From: Kribbella aluminosa
GTDB lineage: Bacteria; Actinomycetota; Actinomycetes; Propionibacteriales; Kribbellaceae
Assembly: GCF_017876295.1 (NCBI RefSeq)
Contig: NZ_JAGINT010000001.1
Coordinates: 2,170,001-2,234,000, forward strand
Length of the DNA: 64,000 nt
Reading direction: 5' to 3'
The translations under genes were made by a program, and so were the position numbers. The notes below the pieces were generated by a model, which worked only from the letters and a program-made list of their open reading frames with translations, searched no databases and had not been told where the DNA came from. Shown in pieces: positions 45,301 to 57,144 of this stretch. Every line of letters begins with the position of its first letter. Within the stretch, counting starts at the first letter, position 1.

Positions 45301-46863
45301 TCAGGCGGTCAGGTGATCGCGGATTGCGGTCAGGTCGGAGGTGATGGCTGCTCGGCGGGAGGCGGTGTTCTTGGTGTAGTCCGTCAGGGCGGTGGCTGCT
45401 GTGGTGCAGCGGTCGTTGAGGTTGGTGACCTCGCCGGCGGCGCGGTCGCGGTCGGCCTTCATGGATGAGCGGAGCTTGAAGTAGCTGTTCAGGCCGATGC
45501 CGATCAGCGCCAGGCCGACCAGGATCCAGAACCAGTGCAGGAGCAGCCCGAGCCCGAGCGCCACCAGCACGCCCGCGCCCAGGAATCCGATCGGTGTCAC
45601 CTGTTGCTTGGCCGTGGCACCGGCGACGCGAGAGGTGATCGCGGACGTCGCCGTACCCAGCTCGAGCTGGTCGGGTCCGTCCGGGCGGATGGTGATCCTG
45701 CGCGAACCGCTGTCGACGGACACCTCCGACGGGGCAGGCTGGTCGGCGATGTGCGCGAGGCTCTCCACTGCCGGCAGTACCGATGGGCTGATCACCCGCA
45801 GCGCGGTCGCGGCCAGATGTGGCTCGGCGGCCATCGCGAGGTCGTCGGCGAGCAGCGCGTCCACTTTCCCGGCTGAGTCCGACAGCGTCTCCACTGCGTC
45901 GGAGCTGCCGGTGACGCGTGCCCGCAGTACGGCGATTCGCGCCAGCGTCCCGCGTTCCGGCTCGCTGCCTTCGGAGATCAGCAGCCGGAGCAACGCCGCC
46001 GCGCTGTTCTTCTCCGGCTCGACAGGGACGTCGGCCCGGACCTCGGCAGGGACGTCGGCGGGGACGGCGGCCCGGAGGTTCAGGCTTGGATCGGGTTCGC
46101 GGGCCTCGGTGTTGCCGACGATGGAGTCGACCGCGTCCCGGACCCGGCTCAGCCGCAGCCACGCGGCGTCCTGGGTCTCCGTGGCCTTCAGACCCCGCGG
46201 CCGGGAGCCTGCACTGCCGCGGGACTCGAGCCGTGTCAGCCACGCCCCGTCGGCGGATACGGCCGTCTGCAGCCGCTGTACGACCAGGTCCAGCGACTCC
46301 GCACTGAAGCCGCCGCGCGCGGCCGTCGTCCACAGCACCCGCTGTACCCGGGTCAGCGTCCCGTCATCGGCCGGTACGCCGAACGCCGCGTCGATCCACT
46401 CGGTCCGTACCTGGTGGCGCTGCCCGAGCGCGGCCAACGCCAGCGCCAGGAACGTGGATGTACGGCGCTCGTCGAGCTTGATCGCCGTGCTCACCGCCTC
46501 CTCGTCGGGCGTGCCGGAGTACAGCGAGATGAGCGCGACGACGGCCGGCTCCAGCCAGTACTGCGGTACGGGCCGGCCGGCCGCGGGGAGTTCCGTGCCG
46601 GATGCCATCGCGCTCAGGACGCGGGCGGCGTACCGGCGGAGTTCGGCGGCGTCGATGAAGCCGACCGTTTCCTGGCGTAGGTCGGACAGCTCGACGAACG
46701 CGTCGAACGCCCGGGACATGCTCTCCACCCGGCTCTGCAGGCTGCCCTGGATCCGGGACAGCTGCGACCGTAGGCTGGACGCCTCCGATCGGGCGTACGA
46801 CATCTCGCTCTGCAGGTCCGACAGCTGTTGGTTCTGCCGTCGCTCGGTCCACCAATCGCTCAT
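45301..46863 (-). CDS. Coiled-coil protein with C-terminal membrane hairpin
   Basis: 520-aa protein of unknown function. The N-terminal helix (QQLSDLQSEMSYARSEASSLRSQLSRIQG, about 11-39) is a classic coiled coil, followed by a large helical region to about residue 400 without a recognised domain, two adjacent membrane helices (IGFLGAGVLVALGLGLLLHWFWILVGLALIGIGLNSYF, about 420-458) and a basic coiled-coil tail. It could be a membrane scaffold. The ATG at 46863 overlaps the stop of a 23-codon upstream ORF. The tandem 28-bp array lies directly past its stop. Confidence 0.75.
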   Translation of the reverse strand: MSDWWTERRQNQQLSDLQSEMSYARSEASSLRSQLSRIQGSLQSRVESMSRAFDAFVELSDLRQETVGFIDAAELRRYAARVLSAMASGTELPAAGRPVPQYWLEPAVVALISLYSGTPDEEAVSTAIKLDERRTSTFLALALAALGQRHQVRTEWIDAAFGVPADDGTLTRVQRVLWTTAARGGFSAESLDLVVQRLQTAVSADGAWLTRLESRGSAGSRPRGLKATETQDAAWLRLSRVRDAVDSIVGNTEAREPDPSLNLRAAVPADVPAEVRADVPVEPEKNSAAALLRLLISEGSEPERGTLARIAVLRARVTGSSDAVETLSDSAGKVDALLADDLAMAAEPHLAATALRVISPSVLPAVESLAHIADQPAPSEVSVDSGSRRITIRPDGPDQLELGTATSAITSRVAGATAKQQVTPIGFLGAGVLVALGLGLLLHWFWILVGLALIGIGLNSYFKLRSSMKADRDRAAGEVTNLNDRCTTAATALTDYTKNTASRRAAITSDLTAIRDHLTA

Positions 46864-46931
46864 GCCGCCTCGCTCCGCTCGGCTCCGGCCCGACCGACAA
46901 GGTCGGCTCTGCTCTTTGTTCGCTCGCTCAT
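46860..46931 (-). CDS. Putative 23-aa leader ORF
   Basis: A 24-codon frame (MSERTKSRADLVG...ERSEAA) begins at ATG 46931 after GGAAGG and ends in a TGA that overlaps the ATG of the coiled-coil protein (ATGA). A 13-bp direct repeat CGCTCATGCCGCC marks both starts, and CCGACC (46890-46895) / GGTCGG (46901-46906) forms a hairpin inside. It may be a coupling leader, or a repeat insertion that duplicated the start site. Expression is not shown. Confidence 0.35.
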   Translation of the reverse strand: MSERTKSRADLVGRAGAERSEAA

Positions 46932-47043
46932 GCCGCCGCCTTCCGTGCCCCGGTTCGGGTCCTCGGGAAGAATGACGTGCGGGCGGGTCAGTTGGCTCCC
47001 GGGGAGCGGGAACATCCGTGGCGGACATACCCTTGAAACCGAT

Positions 47044-48246
47044 ATGACTTCCACCGACCGTCGCACGGTGTACCTGGACCACGCGGCGACGACTCCGATG
47101 CTCCCGGCCGCGATCGAGGCGATGACCCGTCACCTCGGCCGCACCGGTAACGCGTCGTCCCTGCACGGCTCCGGACGGTGTGCGCGGCGGACCGTCGAGG
47201 AGGCGCGCGAGTCGATCGCCGCGGCGCTCGGCGCGCAGCCGAGCGAGATCGTGTTCACCTCGGGTGGTACCGAGGCGGACAACCTCGCGCTCAAGGGCTT
47301 GTGGTGGTCCCGCCTGGCGCATGACCCGCGGCGGCGCCGGATCCTGCTCAGCGGTATCGAGCACCACGCGGTGCTGGACCCGGCGGTCTGGCTCGGGCAG
47401 CACGAGGGTGCCGAGATCGAGTGGCTGCCGGTCGACGAGCTCGGGCGGGTGCAGCCGGACGACGTACGGCGGGCCATCGAGCGGGACCCGGAGTCCGTGT
47501 CGTTCGTCACGCTGATGATGGCGAACAACGAGGTCGGCACGCTGCAGCCGGTGTCGGAGGTCGCGGCGATCGCGCAGGAGTACGGCGTACCCGTGCACAC
47601 CGACGCGGTGCAGGCGATCGGGCAGGTGCCGGTGGACTTCGCGGCGCTCGGCGTGGACGCGATGACGGTGTCGGCGCACAAGCTCGGCGGTCCGTACGGG
47701 ATCGGGGCGCTGGTCGTCCACAAGGAGACGCAGTTGACGCCGATCCTGCACGGCGGGGGACAGGAGCGTGACGTCCGCTCGGGCACCCTGGACGTGCCCG
47801 CGACCGCCGGGTTCGCGGTGGCCGCGGAGCACGCGGTCGAGCACCAGGCCGCCGAGGCGGTGCGGCTGATGGAGTTGCGGGACACGCTCATCCACGGCAT
47901 CACGAGCACCGTCGAGGGCGCCAAGCTCTCCGGGGACCCGGCCGGCCGTTTGCCCGGTAACGCACACTTGTCCTTCAGCGACTGCGAGGGCGACTCTCTG
48001 TTGCTGCTGCTCGACGCGCGCGGGATCGAAGTGTCCACCGGCTCCGCGTGCAACGCCGGCGTCGCCGAGCCCAGCCACGTGCTGCTCGCGATGGGGTACG
48101 ACGACCAGCGGGCCCGGGGCTCGCTCCGGTTCACCCTCGGGCACACGAGTACGCGCGCCGACGTCGACGCCGTACTGGACAACATCGGGCCGGTCGTGGA
48201 GCGGGCGAAGTCCGCCGGCCTGCAGAACGTGGGAAGGAACACCTGA
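47044..48246 (+). CDS. Cysteine desulfurase (NifS/IscS family)
   Basis: PLP enzyme of 400 aa that takes sulfur from cysteine as an enzyme-bound persulfide. [15 protein letters not shown] opens the protein; [11 protein letters not shown] contains the PLP-stacking histidine, [16 protein letters not shown] the PLP lysine (about residue 213), and STGSACNAG the active-site cysteine loop. Its partner mnmA overlaps its stop, so sulfur for tRNA 2-thiouridine is the likely main use; DNA phosphorothioation is not suggested as no dnd genes are present. The ATG at 47044 matches the family start. Confidence 0.92.
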   Translation: MTSTDRRTVYLDHAATTPMLPAAIEAMTRHLGRTGNASSLHGSGRCARRTVEEARESIAAALGAQPSEIVFTSGGTEADNLALKGLWWSRLAHDPRRRRILLSGIEHHAVLDPAVWLGQHEGAEIEWLPVDELGRVQPDDVRRAIERDPESVSFVTLMMANNEVGTLQPVSEVAAIAQEYGVPVHTDAVQAIGQVPVDFAALGVDAMTVSAHKLGGPYGIGALVVHKETQLTPILHGGGQERDVRSGTLDVPATAGFAVAAEHAVEHQAAEAVRLMELRDTLIHGITSTVEGAKLSGDPAGRLPGNAHLSFSDCEGDSLLLLLDARGIEVSTGSACNAGVAEPSHVLLAMGYDDQRARGSLRFTLGHTSTRADVDAVLDNIGPVVERAKSAGLQNVGRNT

Positions 48247-49337
48247 TGCGGGTACTCGCAGCCATGTCCGGCGGAGTGGACTCCGCGGTCGCGGCCGCGC
48301 GGATGGCCGAGGCCGGGCACGACGTGACCGGCGTACACCTGGCCCTCAGCCGGAACCCGCAGTCGTACCGCAGCGGTGCCCGGGGTTGCTGCACGATCGA
48401 GGACTCGCGCGACGCCCGCCGGGCCGCGGACGTGATCGGCATCCCGTTCTACGTCTGGGACCTGGCCGAGCGGTTCCACGCGGACGTGGTCGAGGACTTC
48501 GTCAACGAGTACGCCGCCGGCCGGACGCCGAACCCGTGCCTGCGCTGCAACGAGAAGGTCAAGTTCAGCGCGGTCCTGGAGCGGGCGCTGGCGCTCGGCT
48601 TCGACGCGGTGGCGACCGGGCACTACGCGCGGATCGTCGACACCGCCGACGGGGCTCGCGAGCTGCACCGCGCGGTGGATCCGGCCAAGGACCAGTCGTA
48701 CGTGCTCGGCGTGCTGACCCAGAAGCAGCTCGCGCACGCGTTCTTCCCGCTCGGCGACACGGTCAAGACCGAGGTCCGCGAGGAGGCCGAGCGGCGCGGG
48801 CTGGCGGTCGCCGCCAAGCCGGACAGCCACGACATCTGCTTCATTGCCGACGGCAACACCGCGGGCTTCCTCGGCGCCCAGCTCGGCGAGGCGCCCGGCG
48901 ACATCATCGATGCACAGGGCAACAAGCTCGGCGAGCACCAGGGCACCCACGGCTTCACCATCGGCCAGCGCAAGGGCCTGAAGATCGGCACGCCCGCCGC
49001 CGACGGCAAGCCTCGCTTCGTCCTGGACATCAGCCCGGTGGACCGCACCGTGACGGTCGGATCGCGCGCCGAGCTGGCGGTCTCCGAGCTGACCGCCTCC
49101 AAGCCGCGCTGGTGCGGCCCGGCACCGGCCGCCGAGCTGCAGGCCACCGCCCAGCTCCGCGCCCACGGCGAGGAGGTCCCCGTCGTCGCAACAGTCCAGG
49201 GCGATCACGTGCAGGTCTCCTTCGACGAGCCCACCTCCGCCGTCGCCCCAGGACAGGCCGTCGTGCTGTACGACGGCACCCGAGTGATCGGCTCCGCCAC
49301 CATCGACTCGGTCCAGCGCGTCAGCGCCGCCGTATGA
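48246..49337 (+). CDS. mnmA: tRNA 2-thiouridylase MnmA
   Basis: 363-aa ATP-dependent thiouridylase modifying the wobble uridine of Lys, Glu and Gln tRNAs. The PP-loop [20 protein letters not shown] (residues 8-27) binds ATP; the two catalytic cysteines lie in [12 protein letters not shown] (about 98-109) and [10 protein letters not shown] (about 195-205). Its ATG overlaps the cysteine desulfurase TGA, the natural sulfur donor, a very common actinobacterial arrangement. Confidence 0.96.
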   Translation: MRVLAAMSGGVDSAVAAARMAEAGHDVTGVHLALSRNPQSYRSGARGCCTIEDSRDARRAADVIGIPFYVWDLAERFHADVVEDFVNEYAAGRTPNPCLRCNEKVKFSAVLERALALGFDAVATGHYARIVDTADGARELHRAVDPAKDQSYVLGVLTQKQLAHAFFPLGDTVKTEVREEAERRGLAVAAKPDSHDICFIADGNTAGFLGAQLGEAPGDIIDAQGNKLGEHQGTHGFTIGQRKGLKIGTPAADGKPRFVLDISPVDRTVTVGSRAELAVSELTASKPRWCGPAPAAELQATAQLRAHGEEVPVVATVQGDHVQVSFDEPTSAVAPGQAVVLYDGTRVIGSATIDSVQRVSAAV

Positions 49338-50311
49338 CGACTACAGGTCTCGGGTCCGTCCCTGGCGACGACATCCGCGAGTGGACGCGCGCAGTACTCG
49401 AGCTGGTCGACCTCCCGTTCTTCCCGGAGCTTCCGGCGCGCCCGTACGGCGACATGATCAGCCGGACCATCGCCGTACTGACTGAGCTTGCAGCTGACCT
49501 GCAGACCGTCGGCTGGCGGCTGACAGGTGGCGGCGACGCGCGGGCGAGCCTGGACCAGCGCCGGGCGCGGGCCATGCTTCACGAGGACCTGGACGTGCTC
49601 GAGGAGTACTTCGACGGGTACGAAGGCCCGCTGAAGGTACAAGTCACCGGCCCGTGGACACTGGCGGCCGCCGTGGAGCGGCCGCGGGGTGACAAGGTGC
49701 TGGCGGACCACGGCGCGCGGCGGGACCTCGCACAGGCGTTGGCGTACGGCGTGGAGCAGCACGTGGCCGACGTACGCAAGCGTGTGCCCGGGGCGGAGGT
49801 CCTTTTGCAGCTGGACGAGCCCGGGCTCCCCGCCGTACTGGCTGGTGCTGTGCCAACAGCGTCCGGCTGGAGCAAGCACCGCTCTGTCGACGGTCCTGGT
49901 GCTGTCGAGCTCTTGAGCCTCTTCACCGGTGCTGCGCCTACTGTCGTGCACTGCTGCGCAGCAAGGCCACCGATCGAGGTCTTCACCAAGTCCGGCGCCA
50001 GCGGGATCGCCGTGGACGTGTCACTGCTCAACAACGCGGCCTGGGAGCAGGTCGCCGCTGCGGCGGAAGCTGGTACCAAGATCTACGCGGGCGTCGTACC
50101 GACCACAGGAGCGCTGCCGCGGCCGGAGCGGGCTGCGGAGCCGTTGGTACGGCGGTGGCGCGAGCTGGGGCTCGACCCTGAGCGGCTGAAGCAGGTCGTG
50201 ATCACGCCGGCCTGCGGACTCGCCGCCGCGGCGTCGGTGGCCGACGCCCGAGCCCGCCTGAAACTTCTCCGCGACGTCGTCGACGTGGTCGGCGAAGCCG
50301 CTGACGAGTAA
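49334..50311 (+). CDS. MetE C-terminal-domain-like methionine synthase protein
   Basis: 325-aa protein corresponding to the catalytic barrel half of cobalamin-independent methionine synthase. Zinc ligands are suggested by [10 protein letters not shown] (about 195-205) and the late TPACGLA (about 290-296); the opening [13 protein letters not shown] is typical of actinobacterial short MetE-like proteins. Such short forms occur in archaea and actinobacteria; their methyl donor is often uncertain. The start overlaps the mnmA stop in ATGA. Confidence 0.8.
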   Translation: MTTTGLGSVPGDDIREWTRAVLELVDLPFFPELPARPYGDMISRTIAVLTELAADLQTVGWRLTGGGDARASLDQRRARAMLHEDLDVLEEYFDGYEGPLKVQVTGPWTLAAAVERPRGDKVLADHGARRDLAQALAYGVEQHVADVRKRVPGAEVLLQLDEPGLPAVLAGAVPTASGWSKHRSVDGPGAVELLSLFTGAAPTVVHCCAARPPIEVFTKSGASGIAVDVSLLNNAAWEQVAAAAEAGTKIYAGVVPTTGALPRPERAAEPLVRRWRELGLDPERLKQVVITPACGLAAAASVADARARLKLLRDVVDVVGEAADE

Positions 50312-50338
50312 CCGAGAACTGTCCGTAGTGCCATGTAA

Positions 50339-52462
<2,124 letters not shown>

Positions 52463-52577
52463 ATCGCCAGGAAGAAACTCCGGAAAGAATCGCCGGCCGG
52501 ACGGATCCGCCGACAGCGCTGAGCCGTCCGACTGTTAACTTTGCACGTCGAGATCTGGGTCAGAAGGAGCAAGATAT

Positions 52578-54173
52578 ATGACGACGCCGCCGCAGGGACC
52601 GTGGGGTCCTGGGCAGCCGGGGGGCCAGCCAGGCGGGCAGCACGGGGGACAGGGGGGTTCCCAGCAGCCACCGCAGCAGCCTCAACAGGGTGGCTGGGGG
52701 CAACAACCTCCCGCTCAGGGCGGTGGCTGGGGGCAACAGCCTCAGCAGCCCCAACAACCTCAGCAGCACGGCCAGCAGCCGCAGCAGGGTCAGCCGCAGC
52801 AAGGGCAACCGCAGCAAGGCCAACCTCAGCAGGGGCAGCCTCAGCAAGGTCAGCCTCAGCAGGGGCAGCCTCAGCAGGACCGGCCGCAGCAGGGTGGCTG
52901 GGGACAGCAGCCCGGCCAGCAGGGCCAGCCTGGTCAACAGCAGCCCGGTCAGCCCGGTCAGCCTGGTCAGCAGCAGGGTGGTGGCTGGGGTCAGCAGCCG
53001 CAGCAGGGCGGCGGTGCGTACCAGCAGCAGTCCTGGGGGCAGCGTCAGCAGCAGCCGCAGCAGGGTGGTTGGCACCAGCAGCAGGGCGGACAGCCCGGGC
53101 AGTGGCAGCCGAGCGGTCAGGGCGGCCCGGGTGGCGGCTCCAAGGGTCCGGGTGGCATCAGCAAGGACAAGCTGCCGCTGGTGATCGGCGGTGGCGTGGT
53201 CGGCATCGTGGTGATCGGCCTGCTGATCTTCCTCGGCATCCGCGCCTTCGGCGGTGGCGACACCCCGCAGAGTCAGCCGACCAGCAGCCAGAGCGAGGGC
53301 GGCGACCCGTCGGCGTCCCCGTCCGCCGGTGCCGGTACCGGCGGCGAGCTCGGTAACGCGACCGGCCAGGCGAAGAGCGTGACCGACAAGCTGCAGGGCA
53401 TGGGCTTCGGTTGCAGCGACCTGTTCAACACCGGCCAAGGCGCGCACCGCGGCTGCTTCAAGGTCGACGGCACCAGCAAGTCGTCCCAGGTCATCTTCCA
53501 GTTCAAGTCCGACGGCACGATCATCGCGGCCCGGGTCGAGACCGAGGACGGGGACAACAACAACAACGCCCAGGTGGCGTTCGGTCAGGCGCTGCAGGCG
53601 ATCGGCAACGACACCTTCGGCGGCGACTCGGTGACGAAGATCCAGGACGCGGTGAAGACCGGCCAGCGGTCTTCCGAGGTCGGCACGAACTGGGGTTCGT
53701 TCCAGCTCAGCAACGACGGCTCGGACCTACGGGTGTCCGGTCACAAGAACGGCGAGGAGTCGCTGGAACTTCCGGACCAGACCTTCGACACCACGGTGGC
53801 CGAGATGACCACGGCGCTGAAGGCGAAGACGTACGTCTGCACCAGCTCCTGCCGCAAGGACGTCGGGAAGTACGGATCGCAGCGGGTGTTCTTCCTGGCC
53901 AGCGGGAACAAGGGCATCAAGATGATCGAGTTCAGTGCCTCCGCGGACAGCGGCAGCGCCGTGAAGGGCGCGATGACCGCGGCGATGAACGACGCGTTCG
54001 GTGTCCTCAAGGGCGGCAATGCGGCAGCGGTGAAGGCGTACATCCAGGCGCACAGTGACGGCAAGCAGTACGCTGCTTATGTCGGCGGCTGGAAGGTCGA
54101 GATCGACGGCGACAGCAGCGGGAGCTACGGGTCGCAGCGGGTCACGATCCAGTACGAGTCGTTCTACGCGTGA
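52578..54173 (+). CDS. Gln/Pro/Gly-rich single-pass membrane protein
   Basis: 531-aa protein. Residues 1-195 are extreme low complexity, with a QPQQG pentad repeated about eight times near 70-100 and QQGGWGQQ elsewhere; one membrane helix follows (LPLVIGGGVVGIVVIGLLIFLGI, about 196-218), then a Ser/Pro linker and an extracytoplasmic ~290-residue domain with several cysteine pairs (FGCSDLF, RGCFKVDG, TYVCTSSCRKDVG). The layout, Q/P-rich cytoplasmic tail plus extracellular sensor-like domain, recalls actinobacterial PASTA/septal regulators, but no family can be named. GAAGGAG precedes the ATG. A 74-aa TM protein follows. Confidence 0.75.
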   Translation: MTTPPQGPWGPGQPGGQPGGQHGGQGGSQQPPQQPQQGGWGQQPPAQGGGWGQQPQQPQQPQQHGQQPQQGQPQQGQPQQGQPQQGQPQQGQPQQGQPQQDRPQQGGWGQQPGQQGQPGQQQPGQPGQPGQQQGGGWGQQPQQGGGAYQQQSWGQRQQQPQQGGWHQQQGGQPGQWQPSGQGGPGGGSKGPGGISKDKLPLVIGGGVVGIVVIGLLIFLGIRAFGGGDTPQSQPTSSQSEGGDPSASPSAGAGTGGELGNATGQAKSVTDKLQGMGFGCSDLFNTGQGAHRGCFKVDGTSKSSQVIFQFKSDGTIIAARVETEDGDNNNNAQVAFGQALQAIGNDTFGGDSVTKIQDAVKTGQRSSEVGTNWGSFQLSNDGSDLRVSGHKNGEESLELPDQTFDTTVAEMTTALKAKTYVCTSSCRKDVGKYGSQRVFFLASGNKGIKMIEFSASADSGSAVKGAMTAAMNDAFGVLKGGNAAAVKAYIQAHSDGKQYAAYVGGWKVEIDGDSSGSYGSQRVTIQYESFYA

Positions 54174-54189
54174 TGCACGGAGGCCGGAT

Positions 54190-54414
54190 GTGAAGTTCCC
54201 CCGGGAGAAGCGGGAGTCGCGGACGGTGGCCCAGCCGCCGCCCGAGGCGGTCCAGCGCGTCGACGGGGGCGGGGCCTGGGGCCCCACCCAGTTCGACCTC
54301 CCGGACCGGAACGGATCGAACAGCCAGGCGGTCCTGATCGTGGCGCTCGTCGGCGTCGTCGTCCTGCTGGTGATCGCCGGCCTCTGGGCACTCGCCTACT
54401 TCCAGTTCACCTGA
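54190..54414 (+). CDS. Small single-helix membrane protein
   Basis: 74-aa protein with a charged N-terminal half and a C-terminal helix (QAVLIVALVGVVVLLVIAGLWALAYF, about 46-71). GGAGG (54179-54183) is spaced 6 nt from the GTG at 54190, fixing the start. It lies 16 nt after the Q-rich protein and probably belongs to the same unit. Confidence 0.65.
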   Translation: MKFPREKRESRTVAQPPPEAVQRVDGGGAWGPTQFDLPDRNGSNSQAVLIVALVGVVVLLVIAGLWALAYFQFT

Positions 54415-54428
54415 GCCCGGAACGCCAC

Positions 54429-54458
54429 AAACCCCGCTCGCTTCGGCGAGCGGGGTTT
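54429..54458. terminator. UUCG-capped bidirectional terminator
   Basis: Thirteen-base arms AAACCCCGCTCGC (54429-54441) and GCGAGCGGGGTTT (54446-54458) close on a TTCG tetraloop, with the AAA/TTT ends giving a short U-run on both strands. It separates two convergent transcripts. Confidence 0.9.
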
Positions 54459-54471
54459 CGTGTGCGTGGGG

Positions 54472-55117
54472 TCAGGCGGTGGCGCGGATCGTGACTGCCA
54501 GCGAGGCCAGGTAGGACAGACGCGCGACCTCGGAGGCGAGGAACTCGGGGCCGCCGCGGCGGCCGATCACCAGCACGCGGCGGTCGGAGTCCAGCGGGGG
54601 CCGCGACCAGCACGGACTCGGAGAGGCCTTTGTGGTCCGGGGCCTCCAGCGTGGTCGCCTTCGCCAGCGGCAGCCACCGGCCGGCGACGTCGCCGAACTC
54701 CGGTGTCGCGCTGGTCTCCAGCGCGACCTTCACCTCGCTGCCGGTGCCGTCCAGCAGCGCCGCCCAGTCCGCGTGCAGGACGGCGGGTGACTGCTCGACC
54801 AGGATGTCGATCGCGTCCGCAGGCGCGGACGTCATCTGCTCGACGGCCTCGAGGTCCATGTGCACCCCGCCGCCGGCGCCGTACCGCGAGAACCAGATGA
54901 CCTCGACGTCCGCGACGCTGTTGCAGGCCGAGACCAGCCGGTCCGGCAGCACGCCGGGCGGCAGGTCGACCACGATGTCGTCGACCGCGGTGCCGTTCTC
55001 CCGGCGGTGCTCGACGATCTCGATCGCGTGGATGTCGGCGTTCACCTCACCGAGAGCAGTCGCCACGACGCCCAGGGACCCGGGCCGGTCGGGGATGATC
55101 AAGCGCAGCAGGAACAC
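54472..55117 (-). pseudogene. ACT-domain protein gene with single-base frameshift
   Basis: The first part reads as a tandem ACT-type amino-acid-binding protein: FLLRLIIPDRPGSLGVVATALGEVNADIHAIEIVEH (about residues 2-37) and a linked second region ending KATTLEAPDHKGLSESVLVAAP. Just past this, one extra base in the G5 run at 54596-54600 shifts the frame. With four Gs the sequence continues PLDSDRRVLVIGRRGGPEFLASEVARLSYLASLAVTIRATA and stops at 54472-54474. As written the protein runs off into an Arg/Pro-rich tail. A slipped homopolymer or a sequencing error is equally likely. The GTG at 55117 is the only reasonable start. Confidence 0.7.
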
Positions 55118-55339
55118 CGAACGATCATCTCCCAGCCCATCACCATGCGCATAACGCCTTGTCGCCGCCCATGTTACAGAGCGGTAGGGAAGGACACGCC
55201 CACCCATCTCATCGGGTAGTTGTCCACAGCTCGGGGGACGACGAAACCTCACCGTCATGTTGCCCCCTAAGATGGCGTGGGTAACACCGAGAAGATCTAC
55301 GTGTTGCGCCTCCAGTTACTGCACTCATTGGATCAGTTC

Positions 55340-55636
55340 ATGCCATCGATTACCCGCGAAGAGGTCGCCCACCTGGCGCGACTGGCGCGGATCGAGCTCT
55401 CCGACGACGAGCTCGACCACCTTGCGCCGCAGCTCGACCAGATCATCACCCTGGTCGGGCAGGTCAGCCAGGTGGCGGCGGACGACATCCCGCCGACCTC
55501 GCACGCCCTGCCGCTGACCAACGTGATGCGCGCGGACGAGATCGTCCCGTGCCTCACCCCCGAGCAGGCGCTGTCCGGCGCGCCGGCCGTGGAGGAGCAG
55601 CGCTTCCGGGTGCCGCGGATCCTGGAGGAGGACTGA
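55340..55636 (+). CDS. gatC: Asp/Glu-tRNA amidotransferase subunit C
   Basis: 98-aa subunit that holds GatA and GatB together. [39 protein letters not shown] is the family helical hairpin; [16 protein letters not shown] and [13 protein letters not shown] are the conserved C-terminal clasp. The ATG at 55340 starts the domain; no ribosome site is evident, and an in-frame GTG at 55277 upstream would add 21 residues. A TAAGAT at 55268-55273 could be the -10 of its promoter. gatA follows after 2 nt. Confidence 0.95.
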   Translation: MPSITREEVAHLARLARIELSDDELDHLAPQLDQIITLVGQVSQVAADDIPPTSHALPLTNVMRADEIVPCLTPEQALSGAPAVEEQRFRVPRILEED

Positions 55637-55638
55637 CG

Positions 55639-57144
55639 ATGACTGACCTGATCAGGAAGACCGCGGCCGAGCTGGCGGATCTGATGGCCTCCAAGCAGGC
55701 CAGCTCGGTGGAGATCACCCAGGCCCACCTGGACCGGATCACCGCCGTCGACGGTGACGTGCGGGCGTTCCTGCATGTCGACACCGAGGGTGCGCTGGCG
55801 CAGGCGAAGGCGGTCGACGACAAGCGTGCCGCGGGCGAGCAGCTCGCCCCGCTGGCCGGCGTGCCGCTGGCGCTGAAGGACGTGCTCACCCAGGAGGGTG
55901 TGCCGACCACGGCCGGTTCGAAGATCCTCGAGGGCTGGAAGCCGCCGTACGACGCGACCGTGGTCAAGCGCCTCAAGGCCGCCGGGATCGTGATCCTCGG
56001 CAAGACCAACATGGACGAGTTCGCGATGGGCTCCTCCACGGAGAACTCGGCGTACGGCACCACCCACAACCCGTGGGACCTGACCCGGATCCCGGGCGGT
56101 TCCGGCGGCGGCTCGTCCGCGGCCATCTCGGCGTACGAGGCCCCGCTGGCGATCGGCACCGACACCGGCGGCTCGATCCGCCAGCCGGGTGCGTTCACCG
56201 GGACGGTCGGCGTCAAGCCGACGTACGGCGGCACCTCGCGGTACGGGCTGATCGCGCTGGCGTCGTCGCTGGACACGCCCGGTCCGTGTGCTCGTACGAC
56301 GCTCGACGCGGCCCTGCTGCACGAGGCGATCGCCGGGTACGACCCGATGGACTCGACGTCGATCAACCAGCCGGTCCCGGCCGTGGTCGAGGCCGCGCGC
56401 AACGGTGATGTCGCCGGTCTGCGGATCGGTGTCGTCAAGGAGCTCGGCGGCGACGGGTACCAGCCGGGTGTCGAGGCCCGCTTCCATGAGGCGGTCGAGC
56501 TGCTCACGAAGCTCGGCGCCGAGGTGGTCGAGGTCTCCTGCCCGCACTTCCAGTACGCGCTCCCGGCGTACTACCTGATCCTGCCGAGCGAGGCCTCGTC
56601 CAACCTGGCCAAGTTCGACGCGATGCGGTACGGGCTGCGGGTCGGCGACGACGGCGAGAACAGTGCGGAGAAGGTCACCGCGCTGTCCCGCGAGGCCGGC
56701 TTCGGCGCGGAGGTGAAGCGCCGCATCATCCTCGGCACGCACGCGCTCTCCAGCGGGTACTACGACGCGTACTACGGCCAGGCGCAGAAGGTGCGGACGT
56801 TGATCGCCCGCGACTTCGCGAACGCGTACGAGCAGGTCGACGTACTGGTCTCGCCGGCCACGCCGACGACCGCGTTCGCGATCGGCGACCGGATCGACGA
56901 CCCGATCGCGATGTACAAGAACGACCTCTGCACGATCCCGTCCAACCTGGCCGGTAACGCGGCCGCGTCGTTCCCGTGCGGCCTCGCCGACGAGGACGGC
57001 CTGCCGGTCGGCTTCCACGTGATGGCGCCGGTGCTGCGCGACGACCTGCTCTACAAGGTCGGCGGGGCGCTCGAGTCGGCGCTCGCCGAGCAGTGGGGCG
57101 GCGTACTGATGACGAAGGCTCCGGAGCTGGAGGTGACCCGATGA
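55639..57144 (+). CDS. gatA: Asp/Glu-tRNA amidotransferase subunit A
   Basis: 501-aa glutaminase subunit supplying ammonia for conversion of Glu-tRNA(Gln) (and Asp-tRNA(Asn)) to the amide forms. The amidase Ser-Ser-Lys set is present: Lys in [12 protein letters not shown], the serine-rich loop [20 protein letters not shown], and the nucleophile loop [17 protein letters not shown]. Start ATG 55639 is 2 nt after gatC. The stop overlaps the gatB start. Confidence 0.97.
   Translation: MTDLIRKTAAELADLMASKQASSVEITQAHLDRITAVDGDVRAFLHVDTEGALAQAKAVDDKRAAGEQLAPLAGVPLALKDVLTQEGVPTTAGSKILEGWKPPYDATVVKRLKAAGIVILGKTNMDEFAMGSSTENSAYGTTHNPWDLTRIPGGSGGGSSAAISAYEAPLAIGTDTGGSIRQPGAFTGTVGVKPTYGGTSRYGLIALASSLDTPGPCARTTLDAALLHEAIAGYDPMDSTSINQPVPAVVEAARNGDVAGLRIGVVKELGGDGYQPGVEARFHEAVELLTKLGAEVVEVSCPHFQYALPAYYLILPSEASSNLAKFDAMRYGLRVGDDGENSAEKVTALSREAGFGAEVKRRIILGTHALSSGYYDAYYGQAQKVRTLIARDFANAYEQVDVLVSPATPTTAFAIGDRIDDPIAMYKNDLCTIPSNLAGNAAASFPCGLADEDGLPVGFHVMAPVLRDDLLYKVGGALESALAEQWGGVLMTKAPELEVTR

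Noticed and set aside
47044..49337. DNA phosphorothioation (dnd) system suggested by the cysteine desulfurase.
   Set aside because: It is directly coupled to mnmA and no dndB-E genes follow.
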